From assembly GCA_021791875.1 (NCBI GenBank), contig JAJYVU010000001.1:62001-126000 (forward strand): 64,000 nucleotides of DNA, read 5' to 3'. The stretch is from Acidobacteriota bacterium (GTDB lineage: Bacteria; Acidobacteriota; Terriglobia; Terriglobales; Acidobacteriaceae). Positions 16,719 to 25,409 of this stretch are shown here, piece after piece. The notes beneath the pieces are model-generated. The model was not told where the DNA came from. It was given only the letters and a program-made list of their open reading frames with translations, and made no database searches. Each line of letters begins with the position of its first letter. Position 1 is the first letter of the stretch. The position numbers and the translations under genes are program-made.

Positions 16719-18896
16719 TCACCCTTCTGCGTGCCCATAGCGGGCCAGGACAAGCGTAATATCATCCGGCTGCTCCTGGTCTCCAATCCATCCTCGCAGC
16801 GCGTGCAGAACCTGGTTTGCAATCACGTCCAGCGGCAGGTGCCTGTGCCTTTGTACAACCTCCACCAACCGTTCCTCGCCAAAATCCCCAAAGTCGTTCT
16901 CCGGTTCCGTAACCCCGTCGCTGTATGCAATCAAAATGTCGCCCGGATACATATGTTCCACGCCCTGCTCGTATGCCAGATTGTCGATCAGCCCCACCAC
17001 GGCGCCGCCTCGGTCCATCCGGTCCACGGAACCGTCGCCCCGCAGCAGCAGGGGCGGTAGTTGCCCGCCGTTCGCATAGGTCAGCTGGCGCGTCTCCACC
17101 TCCAGGTGCGCCAGAAAGAGCGTGGCGTACTTCTCCGGCTGCGTGCTCCGGTACAGGTGCCGGTTCAGCAGCCGCAAAATCCTCGCCGGCTCGGTGAACA
17201 GCCGTCCGCTCTCCACCTCAAATTCAGGATTTTGCTGTCCGGCCTTCGTCAGTAGACTTTGCGCTGCCAGCGCCATCTCGTGTCCGGCAAAGCGGTATGC
17301 CCGCACCGCCGAATGCAGCGTCGCCATCAGCAGCGCCGCCGAGATTCCCTTCCCGCTGATATCCCCCAGCGCAATCCCCAGGGACTTTTCGCTCAACACC
17401 AGGAAGTCGTAGTAATCCCCGCTAACCGTACGCGCCGGCAGGCAGGTGCCGTATACCTCAAGCCCGCCTAATTGCAGGTTCGCGCCCGGAAACAGGTTCG
17501 CCTGCACTTCCTGTGCGATCGCCAGCTCGCTCTGCAGCTTCTGCTTTTCTTTCTGCTCCTGAAGCAGCCGCGCCAGCGACGCCGTCATATCGTTGAAGGA
17601 TTGGCTCAGTGCCGCGAGCTGGTCGCGCCGCTTTACCACAATCCGGTGCTCGAAATCTCCCCGGTCGATCGCCTCCGTCGCGCTGTACAGGTCCCGGATC
17701 GATTTCGTGATTGTCCGGTTTAACCGCATCGCGCCATAAAACGCCAGCAGCTCCAGCATCCCGAAGAAGATCGCCAGCCCGATCAGCACGTCGCGAAGGA
17801 GGTACCCCATGGAGATGGAGGTGTTAAAGAGTCGCTCATACAACAGCGACGGCCGCGAGGTCACATACAGAAGAGCCTCATGCTGTTGCCCCGTTTGCCA
17901 GTCCGTGGTGCTCAGCGGCGCAGGAAACGTCACGGGAACATCGAAAAAATGCCGTGCCTTCGGCAGTTGCCCGCCCACCACTGCTCCCTTGCCGTACAGC
18001 GTTGCCAGAGTCTCCCGTCCGGGTTTACCGCCGCCCCGCGGAATTTTGATATTAACGCTCGACCTTCCCTCCGGCACCGTCGCGACCGTCTTGGTGCCGT
18101 GAATGTCCGCACTCGGCAGAATCGTTACCGTCCCCAGACCAGCCGCAATCTGATCCACATTCTTCTGCCCCAGCGGCAGGCTGCTGATCACAGTAACCCG
18201 GTGCCCCTTGGCCTCGTCACTGTCTATCGCCCGCAGGTAAAGTCTCCCATGGTCAAAAACAATGCCTTCAAAATCTTTGCTCCCCACCCACTTTGGCAGC
18301 TTCGCGATGTCCTGCGGATTCGGCCCCGCAGCCTTGACCTGGACCTGCTTCCCCTCGACAAAAATCGCCAGGTGCATGTCCGGGAAATTACGCCTCGTCA
18401 CCAGTTCCCTCGCGCCCGGCAGCGAAAGCTTTTCCATCGGTATGCCTGCAGCTATCTCCCGCGCTAAGTGGCTTGCGAAAACACGATTCTCCGCCGCAAT
18501 CTGCACTAGCTCCGCATGCTCTTCGGCCGCGCTGGCGAAAATCGCGAATTGTCCTGAAAAAATGTAAAGAGATGTCCCGGCCAGCGTCACAAACAGCACC
18601 ACCGGCGCCAGCCCCATCAGCACGTACGTCACAATCAGACGGTTGCGAACCTTCCACAGAAAGCGCCCGAAGATGTACCGAAACAGCAGCACCGCGACCA
18701 GCGGCAGCAGTACCACCAGCAGCAAGTCAGAGATAGCCTGAAAGCCGCCACCCCACCGACCCGGCAAGAACCCGAGCAGAGCAGACGCCGCATAGGTCAA
18801 CAGCAACCAGAACGCGCTGCGATGAACCCAGCCTTTCGGGGCCGGGCGCCGCAGCATGGCAAAAAATCTTGTCTCAAAATTCTTTAGCCGGCTCAC
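16719..18896 (-). CDS. Membrane-bound SpoIIE/RsbU-type serine phosphatase
   Basis: The 725-residue protein has N-terminal membrane helices at about residues 27-45, 53-75 and 86-112, a long extracytoplasmic sensor region, another helix near 365-390, a HAMP domain (LNRTITKSIRDLYSATEAI) and a coiled coil. It ends with a PP2C-like phosphatase domain with SGDYYDF, GDISGKGISAALLM and YSDGVTEPEN, which hold the metal-binding Asp. RsbU-type enzymes dephosphorylate anti-anti-sigma factors in partner-switching systems. No such partner is encoded nearby, so its pathway is unknown. Confidence 0.88.
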   Translation of the reverse strand: MSRLKNFETRFFAMLRRPAPKGWVHRSAFWLLLTYAASALLGFLPGRWGGGFQAISDLLLVVLLPLVAVLLFRYIFGRFLWKVRNRLIVTYVLMGLAPVVLFVTLAGTSLYIFSGQFAIFASAAEEHAELVQIAAENRVFASHLAREIAAGIPMEKLSLPGARELVTRRNFPDMHLAIFVEGKQVQVKAAGPNPQDIAKLPKWVGSKDFEGIVFDHGRLYLRAIDSDEAKGHRVTVISSLPLGQKNVDQIAAGLGTVTILPSADIHGTKTVATVPEGRSSVNIKIPRGGGKPGRETLATLYGKGAVVGGQLPKARHFFDVPVTFPAPLSTTDWQTGQQHEALLYVTSRPSLLYERLFNTSISMGYLLRDVLIGLAIFFGMLELLAFYGAMRLNRTITKSIRDLYSATEAIDRGDFEHRIVVKRRDQLAALSQSFNDMTASLARLLQEQKEKQKLQSELAIAQEVQANLFPGANLQLGGLEVYGTCLPARTVSGDYYDFLVLSEKSLGIALGDISGKGISAALLMATLHSAVRAYRFAGHEMALAAQSLLTKAGQQNPEFEVESGRLFTEPARILRLLNRHLYRSTQPEKYATLFLAHLEVETRQLTYANGGQLPPLLLRGDGSVDRMDRGGAVVGLIDNLAYEQGVEHMYPGDILIAYSDGVTEPENDFGDFGEERLVEVVQRHRHLPLDVIANQVLHALRGWIGDQEQPDDITLVLARYGHAEG

Positions 18897-18947
18897 TGTC
18901 TAGCGAGTGTAGCGCGAACTTCACCTTTCGCGCTGCTTAGGACCTTT

Positions 18948-19865
18948 CTATTCGAGCTTATCTCCAAAACCCGCTGCTCCCATACCAAGCTCCTGCCCCG
19001 CGAGCCGCACATAGCGCGTGGCGGAAAAGTGAGCCCCCGAAAGCAACAGCAATCCGGTCAAAAACGCCCAGATCATCAGGGTCACGGATACCGCGAACGG
19101 CCCGTACGCCGACCGCAGGTCCAGCCACGGCAGCACCATCACGTACACTGCCTTGGCCGCATCCCAGATCAGCCCCGTCACAATAGCCGCCGGGAAGACC
19201 GCCCGCACCGGCACCTTCCGATTTGGCAGTAGCCAGTAGGTCAAAAAGAATATCGATACGCTGAGAAGCGCGGCCGAGATACGCAAAAATGTGTGTGCCA
19301 GAAAGTCAAAGAACATGTTGTCCGTATGGCCCAGGAACACGAACCCCAATATCCTGTTCTGCGCCGCCGCCAGTGCCACCGAGATCACCGCCAGCACACC
19401 CACCCCAATCGCCAGCCCCAGGGACAGCACTTGGTTCCACAGGTACGGACGGCTCTTCTTCACGCCCCACACCTGGTTCAGCGCAACTTCCAACGGCATA
19501 AACACGCTCGACGACGATATCAGCAGCATCACTATTGCAAGAACCTGCACCTGCCCTCGCGGATGCACCAGCAGCGACATATTCCGGATCACGAAGCTTT
19601 GATTCGACGGCAGAAAATATCCCACCATGCTCGCCACCATCTCCGTCATGGCCCGCGAGTGAAAGACCTGCCGCGCCACCGTGAACAGCATCACGATGAA
19701 CGGAAACAGTGAAAGAATCGCATTCGCCGCGACGCTGAAAGCATAAGTATGCACTTCCGTGCGGCTCAGATACCGGGCCAGCGACGCGATATGTGGCCAC
19801 TGTTCCTTCGGCCGCGGAAATCGAAGCAGCCGGCGCAATCGAGACGTGGACTCTTCCGTGGGCAT
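18948..19865 (-). CDS. YihY/UPF0761 family inner-membrane protein
   Basis: The 305-residue protein has six predicted helices and the family pattern: FSVAANAILSLFPF near residue 42, LLISSSSVFMPLEVALNQVWGV near 115-135, and YGPFAVSVTLMIWAFLTGLLLLSGAHF near 255-280. This family was once called ribonuclease BN, but is now regarded as membrane proteins of unclear role. It lies 51 bp downstream of the phosphatase start, on the same strand, so it is not in its operon direction-wise before it but upstream of it, and the two may share a transcript. Confidence 0.85.
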   Translation of the reverse strand: MPTEESTSRLRRLLRFPRPKEQWPHIASLARYLSRTEVHTYAFSVAANAILSLFPFIVMLFTVARQVFHSRAMTEMVASMVGYFLPSNQSFVIRNMSLLVHPRGQVQVLAIVMLLISSSSVFMPLEVALNQVWGVKKSRPYLWNQVLSLGLAIGVGVLAVISVALAAAQNRILGFVFLGHTDNMFFDFLAHTFLRISAALLSVSIFFLTYWLLPNRKVPVRAVFPAAIVTGLIWDAAKAVYVMVLPWLDLRSAYGPFAVSVTLMIWAFLTGLLLLSGAHFSATRYVRLAGQELGMGAAGFGDKLE

Positions 19866-20264
19866 GTTCCGAATAAGGATGCTCTTCTTTCATACTATTC
19901 CCGCATGACTCGCAACCAAGCCTTCTTGAAGAGAACCTGCTAGCGCCCCGATTCCCAACCCTCCCAAAGTCTCAAAATTGCCCTTTTCTCCCTCTAACCC
20001 GGAACAATTTTGTCAATTTATGCATTTTTTTCTTGATTTACAGCCCGGTTCCTGCCATAACAAGGTCACGATTTAGTGAAATGGCAGTTTGTCTAAGTCG
20101 TTTTTGGAAGGCCGTTTTTGATGTTTTGCATTAGTAATACCTTTTGTGCCCGCCAGGTCGCGGTGAAGCTTCCGTAATCTGCGCTATCCGCGCGGAAACG
20201 GGGCTTTTGCTGTTTATGGAGGGAAACAAGAGGCGGACATTCGCCCATAACAAGAGGAGTTGCC
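19866..20264 (+). promoter_or_regulatory. Promoter and long 5' leader of the cold-shock gene
   Basis: This 399-bp region without a gene holds a plausible promoter, TTGATT (20033-20038), 17 bp, CATAAC (20056-20061). It gives a leader of about 200 nt, a length typical of thermo-responsive cold-shock mRNAs. Just after the start is a dyad, TCAC-N6-GTGA (20066-20079). The decamer CCATAACAAG occurs at the promoter (20055-20064) and again just before the ribosome site (20245-20254). The part 19890-20030 is AT-rich. Confidence 0.5.
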
Positions 20265-20471
20265 GTGAAAGAGCAAGGCGTAGTCAAGTGGTTTAACGGA
20301 GCTAAAGGTTACGGTTTCATTCAGCGGTCCACCGGAGAAGACGTATTCGTCCATTTCTCCGCTATCCAGGACTCGGGCTACAAGACATTGAACGAGGGCG
20401 AAGCTGTCGAGTTCGAGTGTCAGCAGGGGCCCAAGGGATTGAACGCAGCCAATGTAGTGCGCGGCGCTTAG
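20265..20471 (+). CDS. Cold-shock domain protein (CspA family)
   Basis: This 68-residue OB-fold protein has the two RNA-binding motifs of cold-shock proteins, KGYGFIQR (RNP1) and DVFVHFSAI (RNP2). Family members bind single-stranded RNA and melt secondary structure. The start is a GTG at 20265, 5 nt after AGAGGAG. The gene has a long AT-rich leader and stands alone; the convergent queG gene follows. Confidence 0.93.
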   Translation: MKEQGVVKWFNGAKGYGFIQRSTGEDVFVHFSAIQDSGYKTLNEGEAVEFECQQGPKGLNAANVVRGA

Positions 20472-20497
20472 TCCACCGTCCAGCCCAATCCAAAATT

Positions 20498-21676
20498 TCA
20501 GCTCTTCTCCGGAGTCGCGCAGTCAGGCTTTCCGCCACCTATTGCATCCGGGCCTCGCTTGCCCGCGAGGCTCGGGCTCGCCTCCAGTCTGGCGACAGCC
20601 CACCTGCTCGCCTCCGCGACCTCGTCTTCGCTTGATTGCGCCCACTCGCGCAGCCGCGGCAGAAACCCCCTGCTGCCGCTGTTGCCCATCGCAATCGCCA
20701 GATTCCGTCGAAATCCCGTAAATTTCGCCCGTTTCACCGGAGACCCGAAAAATCGTTCCCCGAAAGCACTTTCATCCATCTCCGCCAGCCATTCCAGCGC
20801 CGGATTCACCAGGTCCCTGCGTGTCTCCAACTCGGCATCACTCCCCACCGGCGCCCTTCGTCGTGAGTTCCACGGGCACACATCCTGACAAATATCGCAG
20901 CCGAACACCTGCCTTCCGATTCCCTCCCGCAAATCCTCGGGAATGCTTCCCCGGTGCTCTATCGTCAGGTATGAAATGCACCTGGTCGCATCCATCTGCC
21001 TCGGCGCCACCAGCGCACCCGTCGGGCACGCATCAATGCACCGGGTACAAATCCCGCAGCGGTCGGCTGCCAGCGCGGCCGATTCGCCCGCCGGCACTTC
21101 CAAGGATGTCAAAATTACCCCCAGAAACAGCCACGACCCCAGCTTCTGATTCAACAGGCAGGTATTCTTGCCCACCCACCCCAATCCGGCGTATTGCGCA
21201 TACACGCGTTCCACCAGCGGACCCGTGTCTACATAGCACCGCGCTTCAAATTCTCCAAACTCCCCAGCGAGCCTGGCCCGCAGCCGCTCCAGCCTCCGCA
21301 ACAGCACCTTGTGATAATCCGTTGGTTTGCCGCCGCTCCCCGTCCACGCATACCGTGCAATCCACCCTGCGTCCGCTGGCGCCGGATCCGTGGAATAAGG
21401 CGCATCGCCGTTGTAATTGACCATGCACACTATGACGGACCGCGCCCACGGCATGGCTTCACGCAGCGACGATCGCAACAGCTGCCCAGCTGGGTTCCGC
21501 CGTTTCAGATATTCCATCGTCCCCGCTCGTCCAGCCTCCACCCACGCCTCAAACCGCTCCCGCTCGCGCAAGTCTTCCGCGCTCCCTGGCTCGGGAACCG
21601 CAGCCATCCCGGCGCCGGAGAATCCCTCCTCCTCAGCCAGAACCCATATCCGCCCCTGTAGTCCCACCGTCGCCAT
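20498..21676 (-). CDS. queG: Epoxyqueuosine reductase QueG
   Basis: The 392-residue enzyme catalyses the last step of queuosine synthesis in tRNA, reducing epoxyqueuosine with cobalamin and two [4Fe-4S] clusters. Seen in the sequence: the QueG N-terminal region, [27 protein letters not shown] near residue 150, the cluster motifs [12 protein letters not shown] near residue 205 and [11 protein letters not shown] near 260, and a C-terminal HEAT-like part ([14 protein letters not shown]). There are no other queuosine genes in the window. Confidence 0.93.
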   Translation of the reverse strand: MATVGLQGRIWVLAEEEGFSGAGMAAVPEPGSAEDLRERERFEAWVEAGRAGTMEYLKRRNPAGQLLRSSLREAMPWARSVIVCMVNYNGDAPYSTDPAPADAGWIARYAWTGSGGKPTDYHKVLLRRLERLRARLAGEFGEFEARCYVDTGPLVERVYAQYAGLGWVGKNTCLLNQKLGSWLFLGVILTSLEVPAGESAALAADRCGICTRCIDACPTGALVAPRQMDATRCISYLTIEHRGSIPEDLREGIGRQVFGCDICQDVCPWNSRRRAPVGSDAELETRRDLVNPALEWLAEMDESAFGERFFGSPVKRAKFTGFRRNLAIAMGNSGSRGFLPRLREWAQSSEDEVAEASRWAVARLEASPSLAGKRGPDAIGGGKPDCATPEKS

Positions 21677-21809
21677 CTCTCTATGCCACTATCCCAGAAT
21701 TAATTCATGGGAGTCACGATCCTCTTCCGGTTGCCGCCGATTCATCTCCTTCGCTACCATCGCGTTAGGCAATAAATCAGATCGCTCACTCGCCCACAGA
21801 GAGAGATTC

Positions 21810-22760
21810 ATGCGTGTACTCGTCACTGGAGCCGCCGGCTTCCTCGGCTCCCACCTAACCGATGCTCTGGTCGCCGAGGGGCACTCCGTCATCGGGGTCG
21901 ACAACCTTTGCACCGGCTCACTCGACAATCTCAGGCATCTGAAGAGTGAATCCCGCTTCGAGCTCGTCGAGCAGGACATCATCGAACCATTCGATCTTGG
22001 CCCCGTCGATTACGTCTTCAATTTCGCCTCGCCGGCCAGCCCCGTCGACTATACCCGCCTCGGCGTCGAAACCCTCCGCGTCGGCTCCGACGGCACCCGT
22101 AACGTCCTCGATATCGCGCATCGCTATCAGGCCAGATTTTTGCACGCTTCCACTTCGGAGTGCTACGGCGACCCATCCGTTCATCCCCAGACTGAGGACT
22201 ACTGGGGCAATGTGAATCCCATCGGGCCCCGCTCCGTTTACGACGAGGCCAAGCGCTTCTCTGAGGCGCTCATTATGGCCTACCACCGCTACTACCACGT
22301 AGACACGCGCATGGTCCGCATCTTCAACACCTACGGGCCCCGCCTCCAGAAAAATGATGGTCGCGTCATCTCCAATTTCATGGTCCAGGCCCTCAGGGGC
22401 GAAGACCTCACCGTCTACGGCGATGGCGGCCAGACGCGCAGCTTCTGCTATGTCTCGGACGAAATCGACGGCATCCTGCGCCTTTCGCGCTCCGACGAGC
22501 ACCTGCCCACCAACATCGGCAATCCCGTCGAGTGGACCATCCTTGATTGCGCCAAGGCTGTCCTCAAAGTCACCGGTTCCTCCAGCCGCATCGTCTACCA
22601 TCCCCTGCCGCAGGACGACCCCACACAACGCCAGCCCGATATCTCCAAGGCAAAGCGCCTCCTCGGCTGGGAACCGAGGGTCGATCTTGAAAGTGGCCTC
22701 CGCCTCAGCCTCGAGTATTTCCGCTCCTGCGTCGCCGCCGAGGCCGCCTCCAGTCTCTGA
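21810..22760 (+). CDS. NAD-dependent epimerase, UDP-glucuronate decarboxylase-like
   Basis: The 316-residue short-chain dehydrogenase has the NAD-binding [10 protein letters not shown] at residues 7-16, STSECYGDP near 110, and the catalytic YDEAKRFSE (YxxxK) near 143. These match UDP-xylose synthase, which turns UDP-glucuronate into UDP-xylose for surface polysaccharides. The frame stays open upstream, but the ATG at 21810 begins exactly at the Rossmann strand (MRVLVTG), preceded by a purine-rich GAGAGAG. The gene is followed 90 bp later by a pilin gene on the same strand. Confidence 0.88.
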   Translation: MRVLVTGAAGFLGSHLTDALVAEGHSVIGVDNLCTGSLDNLRHLKSESRFELVEQDIIEPFDLGPVDYVFNFASPASPVDYTRLGVETLRVGSDGTRNVLDIAHRYQARFLHASTSECYGDPSVHPQTEDYWGNVNPIGPRSVYDEAKRFSEALIMAYHRYYHVDTRMVRIFNTYGPRLQKNDGRVISNFMVQALRGEDLTVYGDGGQTRSFCYVSDEIDGILRLSRSDEHLPTNIGNPVEWTILDCAKAVLKVTGSSSRIVYHPLPQDDPTQRQPDISKAKRLLGWEPRVDLESGLRLSLEYFRSCVAAEAASSL

Positions 22761-22850
22761 CCGTCCGTCGACGGCCATCGCACTGGCGTGTGAGCGCTTT
22801 TCTGGCTCTCTGCGTCCAGTTGTTTTAGCATTTCCAGTTAGGTATCTGCC

Positions 22851-23390
22851 ATGAAGCTCACGACTCTCCGAAATCGGGTACGCCGCACGACCGGCGGCCA
22901 TTCGCTCCTTGAAGCAGGCTTTACGCTGATGGAACTGCTGATCGTCATCTCGATCATGCTTATCCTCATGCTCATCGCCATCCCCAACATGCTCAATCTC
23001 CGGGCCTCGGCGAACGAGACTTCGGCGTTGGAATCCCTGCGCGCAATTCAGGAAGCGGAGACTCAATACAACGCCACCTACCCGCAGGACGGCTATGCCT
23101 GCTCGCTGGCCGCGCTCGGCGGCGAAGGTAAGTCCGGCCCACCCACCGCGCAAGCCGCGCAGCTGCTGCCCAATGACCTCGCCGCGGGCGAAAAGTCCGG
23201 CTATACCTTCAACATCACCAATTGCACCAAGACCACCGTCAACAACCACGACATGTATACCAGCTACGAAGCCACCGCCGTGCCCCAGGCTGTCGGCAAG
23301 ACCGGCCATCGCGGCTTTTGCCTCGACATGTCGGGCACCATCAAGGCTGACCCAGCCGGTGGCGTCAACTGCACGGTACCCCTCCAGTAA
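22851..23390 (+). CDS. pilA: Type IV pilin (PilA-like)
   Basis: The 179-residue prepilin has a 23-residue basic leader, the cleavage site AG/FTLMELLIV with Glu-5 of the mature chain, and a long hydrophobic helix to about residue 53. The globular part contains two Cys near the C-terminus (GFCLDMSG and VNCTVPLQ) that could form the D-loop disulfide. The assembly machinery for it is probably the pilBCMNO operon about 11 kb away. Its stop TAA overlaps the ATG of lolA (TAATG), an unusual partner. Confidence 0.9.
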   Translation: MKLTTLRNRVRRTTGGHSLLEAGFTLMELLIVISIMLILMLIAIPNMLNLRASANETSALESLRAIQEAETQYNATYPQDGYACSLAALGGEGKSGPPTAQAAQLLPNDLAAGEKSGYTFNITNCTKTTVNNHDMYTSYEATAVPQAVGKTGHRGFCLDMSGTIKADPAGGVNCTVPLQ

Positions 23391-24073
23391 TGACAAGATT
23401 CTCATCCCGCCGCCAGTTCTCCGCGCTCTGGCGGCTTTTCGTTCTCCTTCCGTTCTTCGCGCTCAGCCTGTCAGCCCGTGCGGCCACGCTCGATGCCGCC
23501 ACACTGGCTCGCCGCGTCGACCGTCACTATGACGAACTCCGCTCACTTGAGGTCCAATTCGTCCAGACTTACGAAGGCATGGGCATGAATAAGCGCCAAT
23601 CCGGCGCCCTGCTGCTCAAAAAGCCCGGCCTCATGCGCTGGACCTACACCGACCCCAACGGCAAGCTCTACATCCTCAATCACAAGTACGGCTACTTCTA
23701 CACACCCGGCCAGACAGAGGCCCAGCGCGTCCCCGCTAAGCAGATTGACGACCTCCAGTCCCCACTCCGCTTCCTCCTCGGCCACACGAACCTGGAACGC
23801 GAAATCAGCGACCTCCGCATCATTTCCCAGCAGAACGGCGCCTATACCCTTCAGGGCGTTCCGCGCCGCATGGGCAAACAGATCTCCAGCCTGAGTCTAA
23901 CCGTCACTCCCGACGGCATCATCCGCCAGATCCGCGTCGTCGAAACCGACGGCGTCGTCAACGAATTCCAGTTTTCCGGTGAGACCGACAACGTCCCTGC
24001 ACCCGATTCCGCTTTCGAGTTTCATGCGCCTGCCGGCGTGGCCATCGTCGACGGTTCCTCGCCGATGCAATAA
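23390..24073 (+). CDS. lolA: Outer-membrane lipoprotein carrier protein LolA
   Basis: The 227-residue protein has a signal peptide ending at ALSLSARA and the LolA pattern: LRSLEVQFVQTYEG near residue 45, KPGLMRWTYTDPNGKLYI near 80, LGHTNLE near 125 and ITVTPDG-like LSLTVTPDGIIRQIRV near 170. LolA carries lipoproteins through the periplasm from LolCDE. LolD (35.3 kb) and a LolC/E permease (37.4 kb) are in the same window. It is translationally coupled to the pilin gene, and its 3' end is followed by a palindromic repeat. Confidence 0.9.
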   Translation: MTRFSSRRQFSALWRLFVLLPFFALSLSARAATLDAATLARRVDRHYDELRSLEVQFVQTYEGMGMNKRQSGALLLKKPGLMRWTYTDPNGKLYILNHKYGYFYTPGQTEAQRVPAKQIDDLQSPLRFLLGHTNLEREISDLRIISQQNGAYTLQGVPRRMGKQISSLSLTVTPDGIIRQIRVVETDGVVNEFQFSGETDNVPAPDSAFEFHAPAGVAIVDGSSPMQ

Positions 24074-24131
24074 CCCCCCAACAAACACTTCTCCCCCGAT
24101 CCAGGGAACGGAGTGGAGCCGTTAAAGTGCT

Positions 24132-24250
24132 CTAGAGCATTTCCCCTATTCCTGTGAACTTTCTGAATTCAACCAAGCGCAGCTTTTCTTAACGGAAAAG
24201 CTGCATTGAGATTCTCTCTTCGGTCTATACCAATAGGGGAAATGCTCTAG
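24132..24250. repeat. 119-bp palindromic element with 19-bp perfect inverted ends
   Basis: CTAGAGCATTTCCCCTATT (24132-24150) is repeated in perfect inverted form at 24232-24250. A second, nested hairpin, GCAGCTTTTC (24179-24188) with GAAAAGCTGC (24195-24204), sits near the centre. The right end includes the stop codon of ccmB. The layout resembles a MITE or REP-like mobile element; no second copy was noticed in this window. It could also serve as a terminator between lolA and ccmB. Confidence 0.8.
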
Positions 24251-24933
24251 CCTTCGGCGTGGAGCACTGTGTCAAAGAGCAGCAGGCAGACGGTGGTGAA
24301 GATGATGTCGTAGACGGCGAGCATTTTGATCCAAAGAGTTGGCTCGGAGGTGCCCGTGAGAATCGCCGTGGTGGACATGACCATCGCGAGCAGGGCGGGG
24401 ATGAAGATGGGCAGCAGGATGAGCGGCAGGAGCAGTTCGCGGCTGCGAGTGCGGATGGAAAGTGCTGCGAAAAAGACGCCGTTGACGATCAGAGCCCAGG
24501 TGCCGAGAGGGATGACGGCAGCCAGAAGCCAGACATTTCCGACCACGTTCAGGTTGTAGAAGATGACGAAGATCGGGGTGAGGATCAGTTCGACGGTGGT
24601 GAGCAGGATGAAGTTGGCGAGGACCTTCCCGATGAAGAGGTCATTGGCACCGGCATTGGTCATGCGCTGGGCGTCGAGCACCTGATTCTGCAACTCGCGC
24701 GCCCATACCTGATTAAGTGCGCTCATGGCGGCGAACATGACCGCGACGCAGAGAATCGCGCCGGTAAATTTGTGCAGGTCCGGGTTGGTGGGATCAAAGG
24801 CGAGACTGAAGATGGCTACGACCAGCAATGCAAAGAAAAGCATGGCGTTGGCGGAGTCTTTGGATCGCCATTCAATCTTGAGATCCTTGGCGAGGTGGAC
24901 AAGGACATAGGGGCGACGGCGGATGGCGCTCAT
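24247..24933 (-). CDS. ccmB: Heme exporter membrane subunit CcmB
   Basis: The 228-residue protein has six membrane helices and the CcmB family pattern (KDLKIEWRSKD at the N-terminus, WARELQNQVLDAQRM near residue 80, and RTRSRELLLPLILLPIFIPALLA near 165). With CcmA it forms the ABC transporter-like complex that releases holo-CcmE from CcmC. Its start overlaps the stop of ybaK, and its TAG stop is inside the right arm of the palindromic repeat, so the C-terminal residues may have been altered by that element. Confidence 0.92.
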   Translation of the reverse strand: MSAIRRRPYVLVHLAKDLKIEWRSKDSANAMLFFALLVVAIFSLAFDPTNPDLHKFTGAILCVAVMFAAMSALNQVWARELQNQVLDAQRMTNAGANDLFIGKVLANFILLTTVELILTPIFVIFYNLNVVGNVWLLAAVIPLGTWALIVNGVFFAALSIRTRSRELLLPLILLPIFIPALLAMVMSTTAILTGTSEPTLWIKMLAVYDIIFTTVCLLLFDTVLHAEG

Positions 24934-25409
24934 GATGCGGCCTCCCGGGTAAGCGGCGCAAGGATGGCCTCGGACGCCCGGAGGTAATCGGCGGGCGAAA
25001 GCAGCATCTGCAGGCCGCGCGCGCCAGCGGAGACAGAGATAGTGTCGAAAAGTTGAATGGTTTCGTCCGCGTAAACAGGGAAGTTCTTTTTGGCGCCGAA
25101 GACCGTGACGCCTCCACGGACATAGCCGGTGAGCGGCTGTACGTCTTTCAGAGAAACCATTTCGGCCTTGCGCGTGCCGGCTGCCTGAGCGAGTTTCTTG
25201 AAGTCGAGCTCCTGGTTTCCTGGGACGACGGCGAAGATGTGTTCGCGGTCGTGCGTGACGCAGAGCAGGGTTTTGAAGACCTGATCTGGGGGAAGGCCGA
25301 TTTTTTCGGCCACGATGACGGCAGAGAATTCTTCGGGCTGGACCTCATATTCGCGCAGCTTGTAGGGGATTTTGAGGGTATCCAGGAAGCGGGCGGCGTT
25401 GGTTCTCAT
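24930..25409 (-). CDS. ybaK: Cys-tRNA deacylase, YbaK/EbsC family
   Basis: This 159-residue YbaK-type editing protein hydrolyses Cys-tRNA(Pro) and related mischarged tRNAs. Seen: a short N-terminal helix, FKTLLCVTHDREHIFAVVPGNQELDFKKLAQA near residues 45-75, GYVRGGVTVFGAKKNFPVYAD near 95-115, and SAGARGLQMLLSP near 125. It starts in an ATGA overlap with the ccmA stop and overlaps ccmB at its end. It is thus firmly embedded in the cytochrome maturation operon, where this gene is not normally found. Confidence 0.92.
   Translation of the reverse strand: MRTNAARFLDTLKIPYKLREYEVQPEEFSAVIVAEKIGLPPDQVFKTLLCVTHDREHIFAVVPGNQELDFKKLAQAAGTRKAEMVSLKDVQPLTGYVRGGVTVFGAKKNFPVYADETIQLFDTISVSAGARGLQMLLSPADYLRASEAILAPLTREAAS

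Noticed and set aside
22775-22810. Sigma-54 promoter before the pilin gene
   Set aside because: The GG and GC doublets are not at the required 10-base spacing.
21918-23405. A 495-codon minus-strand open frame
   Set aside because: Antisense to the epimerase and pilin genes, both of which have clear motifs.
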